Positions 1 to 9,945 of a stretch of DNA of 64,000 nucleotides are shown here, piece by piece. Under the pieces are notes generated by a model. The model had not been told where the DNA came from, made no database searches, and saw nothing but the letters and a program-made list of their open reading frames with translations. The stretch's first letter is position 1; each line of letters begins with the position of its first letter. The position numbers and the translations under genes are program-made. This DNA is from Monosiga brevicollis MX1 (lineage: Eukaryota; Opisthokonta; Choanoflagellata; Craspedida; Salpingoecidae), in NCBI RefSeq assembly GCF_000002865.3, contig NW_001865057.1, positions 375,071 through 439,070 on the forward strand. The letters run 5' to 3'.

Positions 1-3000
1 CAGCTCGCTGTGCCCAACCCGCACCTTACTGTGCATTGAGCCTCTGCTGCACCTATGCAGGCAACTCGGTAGCTTTTTGGAAGTGTTTTTCAATACAACT
101 GTCCTGTCTGTCCCGCTGGCCTACTCGCCGGTCTTGTATGAGACATATGCCAGTCATGCTCGGTCACATGGTGCCGACTTGCACCCAGAAACTGCTGCTA
201 CCGTTCGTGAACCTACACGCTGCTGATTTGCCTTTATTGCAGTGGGATATCTCGCGCTCATGTGGCTCCATGCGTCGCTGGTGGGCTCAAAGGTGACCGT
301 GTTGGAAAGCAATCGTTTCGTCGAAAGCCAGGCCTCCCTGCCCTTGATTGCAGCTGAAATGGTCCAACGTGCAGCACCAGAGCTCATATCCAGCGTTCGC
401 GTCCATCATGCCCAACACTTGCCTCGGGCCCGACACGAGGTGCGTGGAACATTTGGAGGCTTTGATCCACCGATGCGAGCGTCCAAGACAATGATGCTCA
501 CGGACGCCTCTCTCAAATAGTGGCCGTATTTCCTCACGTCGGCGCTGACCAAGCTGGCTGCCACAAACAAGACGATCTTGCTGGCCGAGTCAGTGCACCA
601 TGTACCGAGATGCTTGCGCGCTTGTGCGGTCAAGACTCTTTCCTTCTTGGGCTTGGAGAATTTGCCTTGCCTGGCGTTTATGTCCCATTTGTTTTACTTC
701 CAAGGCCTTGTCGCTTCATGCGTTTGACTCCAGCCTTGACTCATGATTTTGGGGGATATGTACCCGTTGTTGACGATGCTTAGGCCTATTCTACCCTTGG
801 CACTGGCCGCAAGCCGGGTGGTGGTATCCCATCGTGCCGAAGGGTCTTTGGCACCATGGCAACTTGACGCTTTGTATGCCGGAGCAATGGTGGTGCATAA
901 TGTCGTGGAACTGCAGGTTAGTCATGGGGCACCGGACCGCCCTTGACTCTGTCCGACAACTACCAACACTTTCCCCTTCCACGGACATGACACCTTTGTG
1001 TTCGGCCCTGCCTGTAGGCCTGTGGTGCTTTTTATCACGGCGACGATGTCCGCAGCGCTGCGCGTCATTTGCAGCAGATCCTCAATCATACGAGTGGCAC
1101 CTTGAGCTCGGGCCCTGCCTGCGTCGCGAACTTCATCTCATCCAACCCCCGCAACCTTGAGCGGTGGGCAAGCACATTGACCAAAGTCATGACTCAAGTG
1201 TGCCCAGCAGATCAAGAAGCTCGGCTGCAAGAGTATCGCCTGGCCTATGGCATTGCGGTCGACCGATTTGGTGCGTGAAACTGGCTGACTGGCCCGGGTA
1301 AAGAATGTGGCAGCTTACTCAGCTGGCTTGATGTCGCACTAGGCCCTCCCGTTGAAGTGGACATGGATGCGCGCACATTGCTCACGCTAGAAGAGCCAGA
1401 CGAAACGCTCAAAGTGCTGCGCGCAGAGCGACTGGCTGGTCTGCCTGCTGATGTTTTGCTCGAGCCACCCGAGTTGGGCCTAGGCCGCCCTCCAGCAGCT
1501 GCGAGGGTGTCCATGGAGGAGAAGGAGGCGCAGGCCAAGAAAATGAATGTTGCCATACCAATTCGAGTGGACAAGCAAAACAATGCCAGTATTTGGTCGT
1601 CAGGTATGGGCTAAGCAACCATGTACCATCTTTGTGCTCTTGCCCTTCTGCCCGTCGCTTGATCCTGATGACACCTTGCAATTTGCACGGTATTTGATAT
1701 GCGTGCTTGCTTGGGTCACAACCGCAGAGGCAACCATGACGGCCTTGTACGTGCTTGATGTGATTGAAGCCTCGAGACATTGGGAGGTTGTGTTGGCAAA
1801 TGTGGGCACTGGCGGCCGTGAGGTGAGTAGATGCAAAGCCCGAGCCCCGCGTGCCACATGCCGGGCGCCTCCCGCGAGGTCTGTGCGTGTGTTTTCGATC
1901 CATGCAGAGCTGTTTGGTCATGGATTTTGAGCGGTGCTTTGATAGGATGTACCAATGGATTGGGGATTGCGATCCAACACTCTCTTCAGCTCCTTTGACA
2001 ACGTCCGGAAGCTTCCAATCCACGTGCGTTATTAGACTCGCCGCCATTTTGGGCATTTTCTGGACTTGTTCATCGTAGGGCTGTTTGGCAAATGACAGGC
2101 GTGGATTGACTTGGGTTTCTTGACCCAAGACCAGTTGAATAATATTCAACTCGCTCAGCAGAAGGTGGGTGTCTACCAGGGACTGCACGTGCAAAAGCTC
2201 CAAGTGGAGTGATTGACCTTTGTTTGCTTGTTCCATTGGTTGTTTGCTTGCTTGCTGCCCTCAGGTTTTGACTTTGCGCTTTCGAAACGATCTACGCGAC
2301 GATTCGGACATGAATGTTTTCGACAACTCACTCACTCGTGCGCCAGCCACCGCTACCCACGTGAGAAGATTGACAATGTTTTTGCTCGTCCGCCGCACCT
2401 TCAAGGGCGCAGTTATTCACTTCACGTGTGCACGACGACTGAATAACGATCACGATCACGACAGGGCTTTGATGGTGTGCTGGTGTTTCCTGCGTTTGCC
2501 AAGTGAGTGGGCTGTGCGGTTGGGTCTCGAGAGGTGCTTTGGGCTGAAGCAAGTTCTAATTTTTGCATTGTTTTTTTCGACCGCACCGTTTTTAGAACAA
2601 ACTTGGCATACCTCGAGGTCAAATTTAATGCGCCCACACGTCGCGTTCCGCGCACCTGGAACCCGCGGTGAGCTCGCCACATGTTGCCCCTTTTTTGTGC
2701 AGCTTACTCGCCTTTCTCATACCAATGCGCCTGTGTTTCAATTTGCATGAAGACGTTTTAATATCCTGGCTCAAGCTGAGCCGCGCGGTCCGTGGTTCCA
2801 GCGCCCGCGACCCGAGGTCTGTTAAATCGCGCAGAGTCGTGTTTGAGATTAAAGCCGGCCGCTGGTGTCATGCTAAGATGCTGTTTTTACATACGACTGC
2901 CTGTCTGCAGAACGGAACGACCATCCTGGTTCTGGAGCCCAACGAGAACGTCCACCAGCAAGCTGTTCTTCCATTGACCATTATTAATAAGGTGCAGAAG

Positions 3001-6000
3001 ACTTGCTTGCACGTATGCGCCTATCGTGCTATCATAACCGTGCCTGCTTCCGTCACTGCATGGCGCACAGCTGTATGAGGACAGTGCCGAAGAGAGCTGG
3101 TTTGCAGGAGTACAGGTGCTCCATTCACAAGATATTTATCACCATGGGGATTTCCAGGCCTTTTTACGGTATGCCCAAAACGTTTTGTCTGCAAAGATGA
3201 TGCTTGAAGATGGCTCACGTTTGCTACGTGCGGCAGGCAAGGATTGAGCTTGCCCCTGGACAAAGTATGGCTGCGAGCAAGCTCCCCAACACCTTGGGCG
3301 TTGGCCGATGGAGCTGACGTGATTGTGACCCATCAGTGGGACCAGCCAGATAGCTATGCGTACCTTGATGCACTGCACAGCGGTCTCCCAGTGGTCCACA
3401 ATTCGCCATTTTTCAAGGTAATTGCAATCACCCAACGCTTTTACGTGGTTTTGTTTTTGTTTCGTTCAAGCCTCTGAGACTGACCACCACCTCAACACTT
3501 CAACGCTTTTTGTCTGTGGCATCTGCAGTGTGGGTTTCGTTACAGTGCGGACAACGTGACCGAAGCAGTTTGGGCCTTGCAAAAAGCAGTTGCCAGCGTC
3601 TACACGAATGAGAGCGCAAGCAACAAAGAAGTGGTGAGAACAATACCCGCCTGCCTCACACTGTCCCACGATGCTTGGGATTCGGAGTGTCCTAAAGACC
3701 GTGCCCCGCCGATTGACTCTGCTGCTCACTGCTTGCAGATATCATCCTGTTTGTGGAACTATCACACTGAAAATCCAGAGGTCGTGACAAGCTGGCTGGT
3801 GGTGATGGAAGACTTGCTGGCGCAGCCACGCTCTCAGCAACGAGTGGCGGAGCTTGAGCAGTACCGCCTTGAGCAGAGCCAAACACTAGGTACGCCTTCC
3901 ACCATGCCGCCCGAAACCTGCTGCCAAGAGCAGGGCGAGTCTGCACAGGAGGCGGGAGATGCATGGGCCGCCTGGACGTGGCAGGCTGGCATTTTCTAAC
4001 CAAGGGGATGGATGCTTTAATCGGTGGTTTGCATCGTATCTAGGACCTGCGACCTCGCCACTTCAAGCTGACCACGAACGTCTGCAGCGAGAGCGAGAAG
4101 TAGAACTGGGGTCTGCATGGTCTCGAAACCGCACCTCCTACACCATTGGTCTTACCATGAGGTATGCGTCAGCACGTTGAGCGCATCGTTTGCTTCTGCG
4201 TTGACGCTCTCTCACGTTTGCACGAGTCTGGTGAAAATTATGGAACAGCATACCAAGCAATGCATCAAGCATATTTACCAACGGAGCCAAGCAGACTGCA
4301 TTTTTCATCAGGGAGATGCTAACATATCAACAGCGCCATCAGGTAACACGAGGCCAGCACAAGCGTCGATCATGCTTTGCACAATTAACAAAAGGTTGGG
4401 GTTGCTAGGTCATCTTGATCAATTTGGACCGAGGCAACGAGTCGACGGCACTTGCCGATTGGAGGTTGGACGGCCAGCCCATTGTGTCCTTCCACGAATG
4501 TGAGACCATCGCTACTACTCCATTTGCAACCTGCCGGCAAGAGCACCTTGGTTCACGGCGGGGCTTGTTGTATACGCTTCCACGCACAGCCTTGGCCTTG
4601 GACATTGACGTGTACATGGAAGTGGGCATGCAGCTGAGCACGCGCCAAATCTCACTGGCCCAATTGAATGGGGCCAAGGTAAGAGTGCCAACGAGAGCCC
4701 TAGCTGTGCAGGCTCAGAGCTGCCCTTGGGTGAGCGTGACGTGAAATGAAGTGCTCATGTGCTGGGCGTGGCGTGCACCAGGTTGCGACCTATCGAAGCG
4801 GCAATGATCACGTCATGTGCATCGAGACCATGTTGTACGAACTTGACCGCTGCTCCATTTATTCGGCCACAGGCTACGACGCCATTTGGACACTTCCGTC
4901 TTTTGATTAGTGAGTGTTGGCCGCTATTGCTAGATATTGGTGAGGTGCTGTTCAGTTGTATCTGACATTGCCATGTCTGTGCATCTCTGAATAATGTCTG
5001 AATGAGCCAGCCTCGAGGCGCTGGATACGACCGCTTTCGAGCACGCAAGCTTTGCGACCGTGCCTTTCACGTGGAGCCCGCGCTTCCTGAACTACACGCT
5101 GCAGCAAATGCAATCTCGACGGTTCTACACGGCACGGGGCCAGGCCAAGCACGTGGGTGTATTCGAGAGCAATCTGCATCTGGTGAAGACCGACATCATA
5201 CCCGTGGCCATTTTGGAGGCATTTTATCGCCGCTATCCGAATCTGTTGGCCAAGGCCCATGTCACGAATGCCCTCAAGGTCTGAAGCGAGCTGACGGGCG
5301 CTATTCCAACAACCGGATGGTTGTTTTTGTCGTTTGTTGCGCCTGTGAAAATAGGTGTGGAGCTTAATTGCCCGCTGCGCGCTCACTCGTGCGATGGGGG
5401 CTGTGATCTAGACAAGCGAACACGAGCTGTACAAGAGTTGGCGGGATCGACGTCTGAGGGCAGCACAAGATGGCCGTTTGGAGTTCAAGGGTATGTGGGT
5501 GGAAGAACAGCATTTGTTGGGTTTGGGTTTGGGTTTGGTTGTGCAATTCCTTCACCCAGCCCGTGTCTCAACGTTGCCTTCCTTGCATGGCCATGAACGC
5601 CGCTAGGGCGTTTCAAGCTTCCGTGGTTTCTGTCGGCACATGCGGATGTGCTGCTCAGCTACCAATGGAATAACGCGCTCAACTATCTTTATTTGGATAC
5701 CATGTATCTGGGCTACCCAATGGTGCACAATTCCCCCTTTTTTCAGGTTCGATCGATGATGCGTGTGGAAATTGGGACGGGAGGCTGGGCTCGGGTCGCA
5801 ACGGCCGTGTTGCGTGTGACAGGCTTAAATCTCGTGTGGCAACGCTGGGTATTTGGGGGCATGATCAGGACTGCGGATTCTATTATCCTGCTCGCGACGT
5901 GGCTGCTGGCGCCCAGGCCCTCTATTCGGCAACGACGACGTTTGATGCAGAGATGAAAAGTCACTACCAGGCGTATGCCAATTGCACCTTTCGACACCTC

Positions 6001-6563
6001 ACTACCAACCCGGACAACGTTCTTGGTCAGTGATGCTAGATTGAGTTGCCGCTCGACAAAGTCTTTGTTGCTCCGCCTCTGACCGACGCCTGCTTGCAGC
6101 CTGGGAGCGGGAGCTGGATCGGCTTGTCCAGCAGCCGCGAGCACTGGGTCGTGAAACAGCCCTGCGAGAGTGGGCCCTACACAACGCGCACGCCCTGCAG
6201 CTCCTGGTGACGCCGTCGGATCTGGGTCGACAATTGCTCGATGCTCTGGCCTCACAACCTGACCGCGTCGCCAACAGCTCGGAGTTGGCAGCCACGTCAC
6301 CGCCACTACCACCGTCAAAGGGCCCAAATGCCATTCCTGAGTCCGTTGAGGGCGCAGGCGACGAGGGCCTGGCCGATCCATCTGGCACCGTGCCCAAGGA
6401 GCCAGATCAGGGGGTTCGCGAAGCTGCAGCTGAACTAGAGACTGAGGAGCCCATGGCCCAGAGTGCACCTAAACTGGCTGGTCTTGAGGCACGTCTGGCC
6501 CACCGCCATGACCAACAGCAAGAATCCCAACAGCAGGTGCTTGACTTCTTGGCTGACTTTTAG
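1..6563 (+). CDS. Multi-repeat DUF2827 (glycosyltransferase-like) protein, 5' partial
   Basis: Many-exon gene entering from the left edge. The window opens inside a first DUF2827-like repeat and holds two further repeats. Repeat 1 (about 57-1270) has a VLESNRFVESQASLPLI exon at 242, SHRAEG and VVHN. Repeat 2 (about 1540-3895) has IWSSG, VLEPNENV, THQWDQP, YLDALHSGLPVVHNSPFF. Repeat 3 (about 4130-6030) has YRSGNDHV, TLPSFD, PFTWSPRFL, VGVFESNLHLVKT, SYQWNNALNYLYLD, HNSPFF, GFYYPARD. These follow the order of bacterial DUF2827 proteins (SHQWN, YLDAL, PLVHNSP, YYPG). The exon at about 1330-1600 and the exon at 4046-4160 each carry the linker after one repeat and the N-terminus of the next in one frame, so this is one polypeptide. 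A Gln/Glu-rich tail ends at the stop at 6563. Function is unknown; a sugar-transfer role is inference from the family. Confidence 0.82.
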
Positions 6564-6910
6564 GTTTAGGTCTTTAGGAGGTGAGGTGTAAGCACGCTCA
6601 GAGATGTTCAGAATCGCCAGCCAATAAGCGGCGGCAGCTGATAGCAAAACATAAGAGTGGATAATTGACATCATGACAACCGTGCACAACTGTCTTGGTC
6701 TTGATGGGATGAATGCCTTCTTTAAGTGTCTTCTTTAAGTGTGTGCTTCATGCTGTAGTGGTGAGAAGAGAAGAGGATTGTTGGACAATATTTTTTTATT
6801 TTCAATTTGTTTGGTTTTTTTTTTTTTTTTGGTTCACAAACCAAGTCATCAAGATGTGAATCACCGCCAGCGGTCAGGTGGGAAGGAAGAAAAAGAGTTC
6901 TCAAAGACAT
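6564..6910. other. Tail-to-tail intergenic spacer
   Basis: Short 3' spacer between the convergent DUF2827 gene and HSP70. It holds a T-rich tract near 6795-6832 but no coding sequence that I can support. Presumably both 3' untranslated regions lie here. Confidence 0.5.
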
Positions 6911-9019
6911 TTAATCAACCTCCTCGATGGTGGGGCCCTGGTTGCCAGAGGCATCACCAGCAGGAGCACCGCCGGGCATGCCGCCGGGCATGCCACCGGC
7001 ACCCTCGGGCATGCCACCAGCCTGGTAGAGCTTGCTGACAATGGGAGAGCAGACACCCTCGAGCTCCTTCTGCTGGTGCTCGAACTCCTCCTTCTCGGCC
7101 GACTGGTTGGCGTCGAGCCAGGCGAGGACCTCGCTGCACTTGTCGACCACGGACTTCTGCTCCTCCTCGGAGACCTTGCCCTTGACCTTGTCATCGTCAA
7201 AGGTAGACTTCATGTTGTAGGCGTACGACTCGAGGGCGTTCTTGGCGGCAATCTTCTCCTTGACAGCCTCATCCTCGTTCTTGTACTTCTCAGCCTCGGC
7301 CACCATGCGCTCAATGTCGTCGGCAGAGAGACGGCCCTTGTCGTTGGTGATGGTGATCTTGTTGCTCTTGCCAGTCGACTTGTCGGCGGCCGAGACGTTC
7401 AGGATACCGTTGGCGTCAATGTCAAAGGTGACCTCAATCTGGGGCACACCACGGGGCGCGGGGGGGATGCCCGAGAGCTCGAACTTGCCCAGCATGTTGT
7501 TGTCCTTGGTCATGGCACGCTCACCCTCGAAGACCTGGATAAGCACACCAGGCTGGTTGTCCGAGTAGGTGGTGAAGGTCTGAGTCTGCTTGGTGGGGAT
7601 GGTGGTGTTGCGCTTGATAAGGGCGGTCATGACACCACCGGCGGTCTCCAGACCCATGGAGAGGGGGGCAACGTCGAGCAGGAGCAGGTCCTGAACGGCC
7701 TCCGACTTGTCACCGGAGAGGATGGCGGCCTGAACGGCGGCACCGTAGGCAACAGCCTCATCGGGGTTGATGCTCTTGTTCAGCTCCTTGCCGTTGAAAA
7801 AGTCCTGGAGCAGCTTCTGGACCTTGGGGATACGAGTGGAGCCACCGACAAGGACAACCTCATCAATGGTGGACTTGTCCAGCTTGGCATCGCGGAGGGC
7901 CTTCTCGACGGGGTCGAGGGTGCCGCGGAAGAGATCGGCGCACAGGTCCTCGAAGCGAGCACGGGTGATGCTGGTGTAAAAGTCAATACCCTCGAAGAGA
8001 GAGTCAATCTCAACGTTGGCCTGGGCCGAGGCGGAGAGGGTGCGCTTGGCGCGCTCGCAAGCGGTGCGCAGGCGACGGAGGGCGCGCTTGTTGGAGGTGA
8101 TGTCCTTCTTGTGCTTGCGCTTGAACTCGGTCACAAAGTGGTTGACGAGACGGTTGTCAAAGTCCTCACCGCCAAGATGGGTGTCACCGGCGGTCGACTT
8201 GACCTCGAAGATGCCATCATCGATTGAGAGGACGGACACATCGAAGGTACCGCCACCCAGGTCGAAGATGAGCACATGGGCCTCACCCTGGCTCTTCTTA
8301 TCGAGACCGTAGGCAATGGCGGCAGCAGTGGGCTCGTTGATGATACGGAGCACGTTCAGGCCGGCAATGGTACCAGCATCCTTGGTGGCCTGGCGCTGGC
8401 TGTCGTTGAAGTAAGCGGGGACGGTGACGACGGCGTCCTTGACCTCGGTACCGAGGTAGGCCTCGGCAATCTCGCGCATCTTGACGAGGACCATGGAGCT
8501 AATCTCCTCAGGGAAGAACTGCTTGGTCTCACCCTTGTACTCAACCTCGAGCTTGGGACGAGAGTCAACGTTGATGACGTTGAAAGGCCAGTGCTTCATG
8601 TCGCTCTGGACGGCGGCGTCATCGAACTTGCGGCCGATAAGGCGCTTGGCATCGAAGATGGTGTTGGTGGGGTTCATGGCCACCTGGTTCTTGGCGGCGT
8701 CACCAATGAGACGCTCAGAGTCGGTAAAGGCGACATAGCTGGGCGTGGTGCGGTTGCCCTGGTCGTTGGCAATAATCTCGACCTTGCCGTGCTGGAACAC
8801 GCCAACGCACGAGTAGGTCTAAAAAGAGGGTACCGAGCAGAGAGAAGCGAAGCAAAAAGGGTGAGTGTGTCGCAAGCCGCCAGTGAAGCCAGTGAACAAC
8901 ACGTCATTCACACAACACCCATGGCATGTGTCTTCAAGTGTTTGTTCAAGAAGTTGCAAAAAAAGGCAGTCCGACAACAAGTGACGTACCGTGCCAAGAT
9001 CAATACCGATGGCGGGCAT
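6911..9019 (-). CDS. HSP70: Cytosolic heat shock protein 70
   Basis: ATP-dependent chaperone, about 645 residues in two exons. Exon 1 (9019-8990) encodes [11 protein letters not shown] 171-base intron with GT-AG ends follows, and exon 2 (8818-6911) starts [12 protein letters not shown] and runs uninterrupted to the stop. The nucleotide-binding domain shows [23 protein letters not shown] and the GIDLGTTYS phosphate loop restored across the splice. The substrate-binding domain follows, with a GGMPGG-rich tail. The C-terminal EEVD, which docks TPR co-chaperones, marks the cytosolic/nuclear isoform and not an ER or mitochondrial one. The gene is strongly codon-biased and has only one intron while neighbours have many, both common for highly induced HSP70 genes. 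It is divergent from RICTOR. Confidence 0.98.
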
Positions 9020-9411
9020 GGTGATGTTGTTGAAGAAGAAGTAAAGCTAAAAGAGTAGACACTACTGGGATGATAGCTGATGAAGCTAGCAAGAAAATGC
9101 CACTGCCCCGGCCAGCGCCGCGCCATCCAAGCGGTCGGGAGCCGTTTGGCCACGTCCACATCGTGCCACCACGTTATTGAACGTTGAGCAGGCTAAAGTT
9201 AGTAAGCAAGCCCTTACCTTATTGGCTTATTCGCCTTTTGCTTCCAAGGGTTGCTAGACGGTTCCTTTGGTTTCCACATGATGCTTACGATAACAGGGGG
9301 TGCACGTGGCAACAAGTGCCCCAGCCGCCTATGACAGCACAGCACGCAAGCATAGGTGCAGAGCAAAGGGTGTAAGGGGAGCCATGTGACTCGAAAGCAA
9401 CAGAAGGTTCC

Positions 9412-9421
9412 AGTGGCAATG
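9412..9421. promoter_or_regulatory. Candidate heat shock element
   Basis: The sequence aGAAggTTCc is a perfect head-to-head pair of nGAAn units, about 395 bases upstream of the HSP70 start codon. A further GAA lies at 9393-9395 (20 bases before, same orientation). HSF binding is inferred from the consensus only. Confidence 0.4.
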
Positions 9422-9540
9422 AGAAGAAGTGACGCTTTGCAAGCGTCATCCTCTAACCAAAGGTGTTGTTCAACGGATAAAACTACTATTATTTTAAGCC
9501 GATAAATTTCTACCCAACGATTCACCACCCGATAACACGG

Positions 9541-9760
9541 TTATTAGTAAAATACTTTTACATGGCTTCTAATGTAAGTATAATACTTACAGTGGCTAAA
9601 AGTATATTACATACAGATGTGTAGAAAAGTGAAATACTTATTTCATTTTTCGCTATACAAGCTGAATTGTTCCTAGCATGTCAGTTCACGTAGCTAAACA
9701 ACAAGTTGGTGAAGCCCACCAACGCCTTCCCATGTTAAAATACCGCTACTTTGTGTCGAT
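9541..9760 (+). repeat. AT-rich island, possible dispersed element (copy A)
   Basis: AT-rich stretch in a GC-rich neighbourhood, with five AAGTAT/ATACTT words in its first 100 bases. By eye it shares collinear short words with the reverse complement of 45865-46050: GTAGAA..GTGAAA, ATACA.GCTG, CATGTCAGT and AAATAC..TACTTTG. It could be an old non-autonomous element or a shared promoter block. The alignment was not computed. Confidence 0.3.
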
Positions 9761-9945
9761 ATTTTAGCAGTTTGTGCACAAGCGCCTCGCCCAGCCGACC
9801 CCCGTTCGGCACTGGGCTTCCTGTTTCGCTGCGACAACCGTCCCTCGCTCCTTCGTTCCCTCGCTCGCCCGCAACTCGCCGAGGAGGGGCGGCGAGCGTG
9901 GGGTTGTAGAGCCGTGAGGATCAGCGCCTTAGAAAGCTCATCCAG

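Larger units (their letters stand above)
9020..9945. other. Divergent intergenic region HSP70/RICTOR
   Basis: Head-to-head spacer between HSP70 (-) and RICTOR (+). It holds a candidate heat shock element at 9412-9421 and an AT-rich island at 9541-9760 rich in AAGTAT/ATACTT words. GC-rich sequence follows nearer RICTOR. No coding sequence supported. Confidence 0.6.

Noticed and set aside
1409-2236. 275-codon open frame on the minus strand
   Set aside because: Antisense to DUF2827 repeat 2 exons and introns, with no motif; the + strand has clear family motifs here.
5743-6468. 241-codon open frame on the minus strand
   Set aside because: Shadow of the C-terminal exons of the DUF2827 gene; Pro/Arg-rich without family resemblance.
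6878-8227. 449-codon open frame on the + strand
   Set aside because: It lies antisense to HSP70 exon 2. Such long antisense frames are a known by-product of HSP70 codon bias; the Leu/Gly/Val-rich product has no domain.
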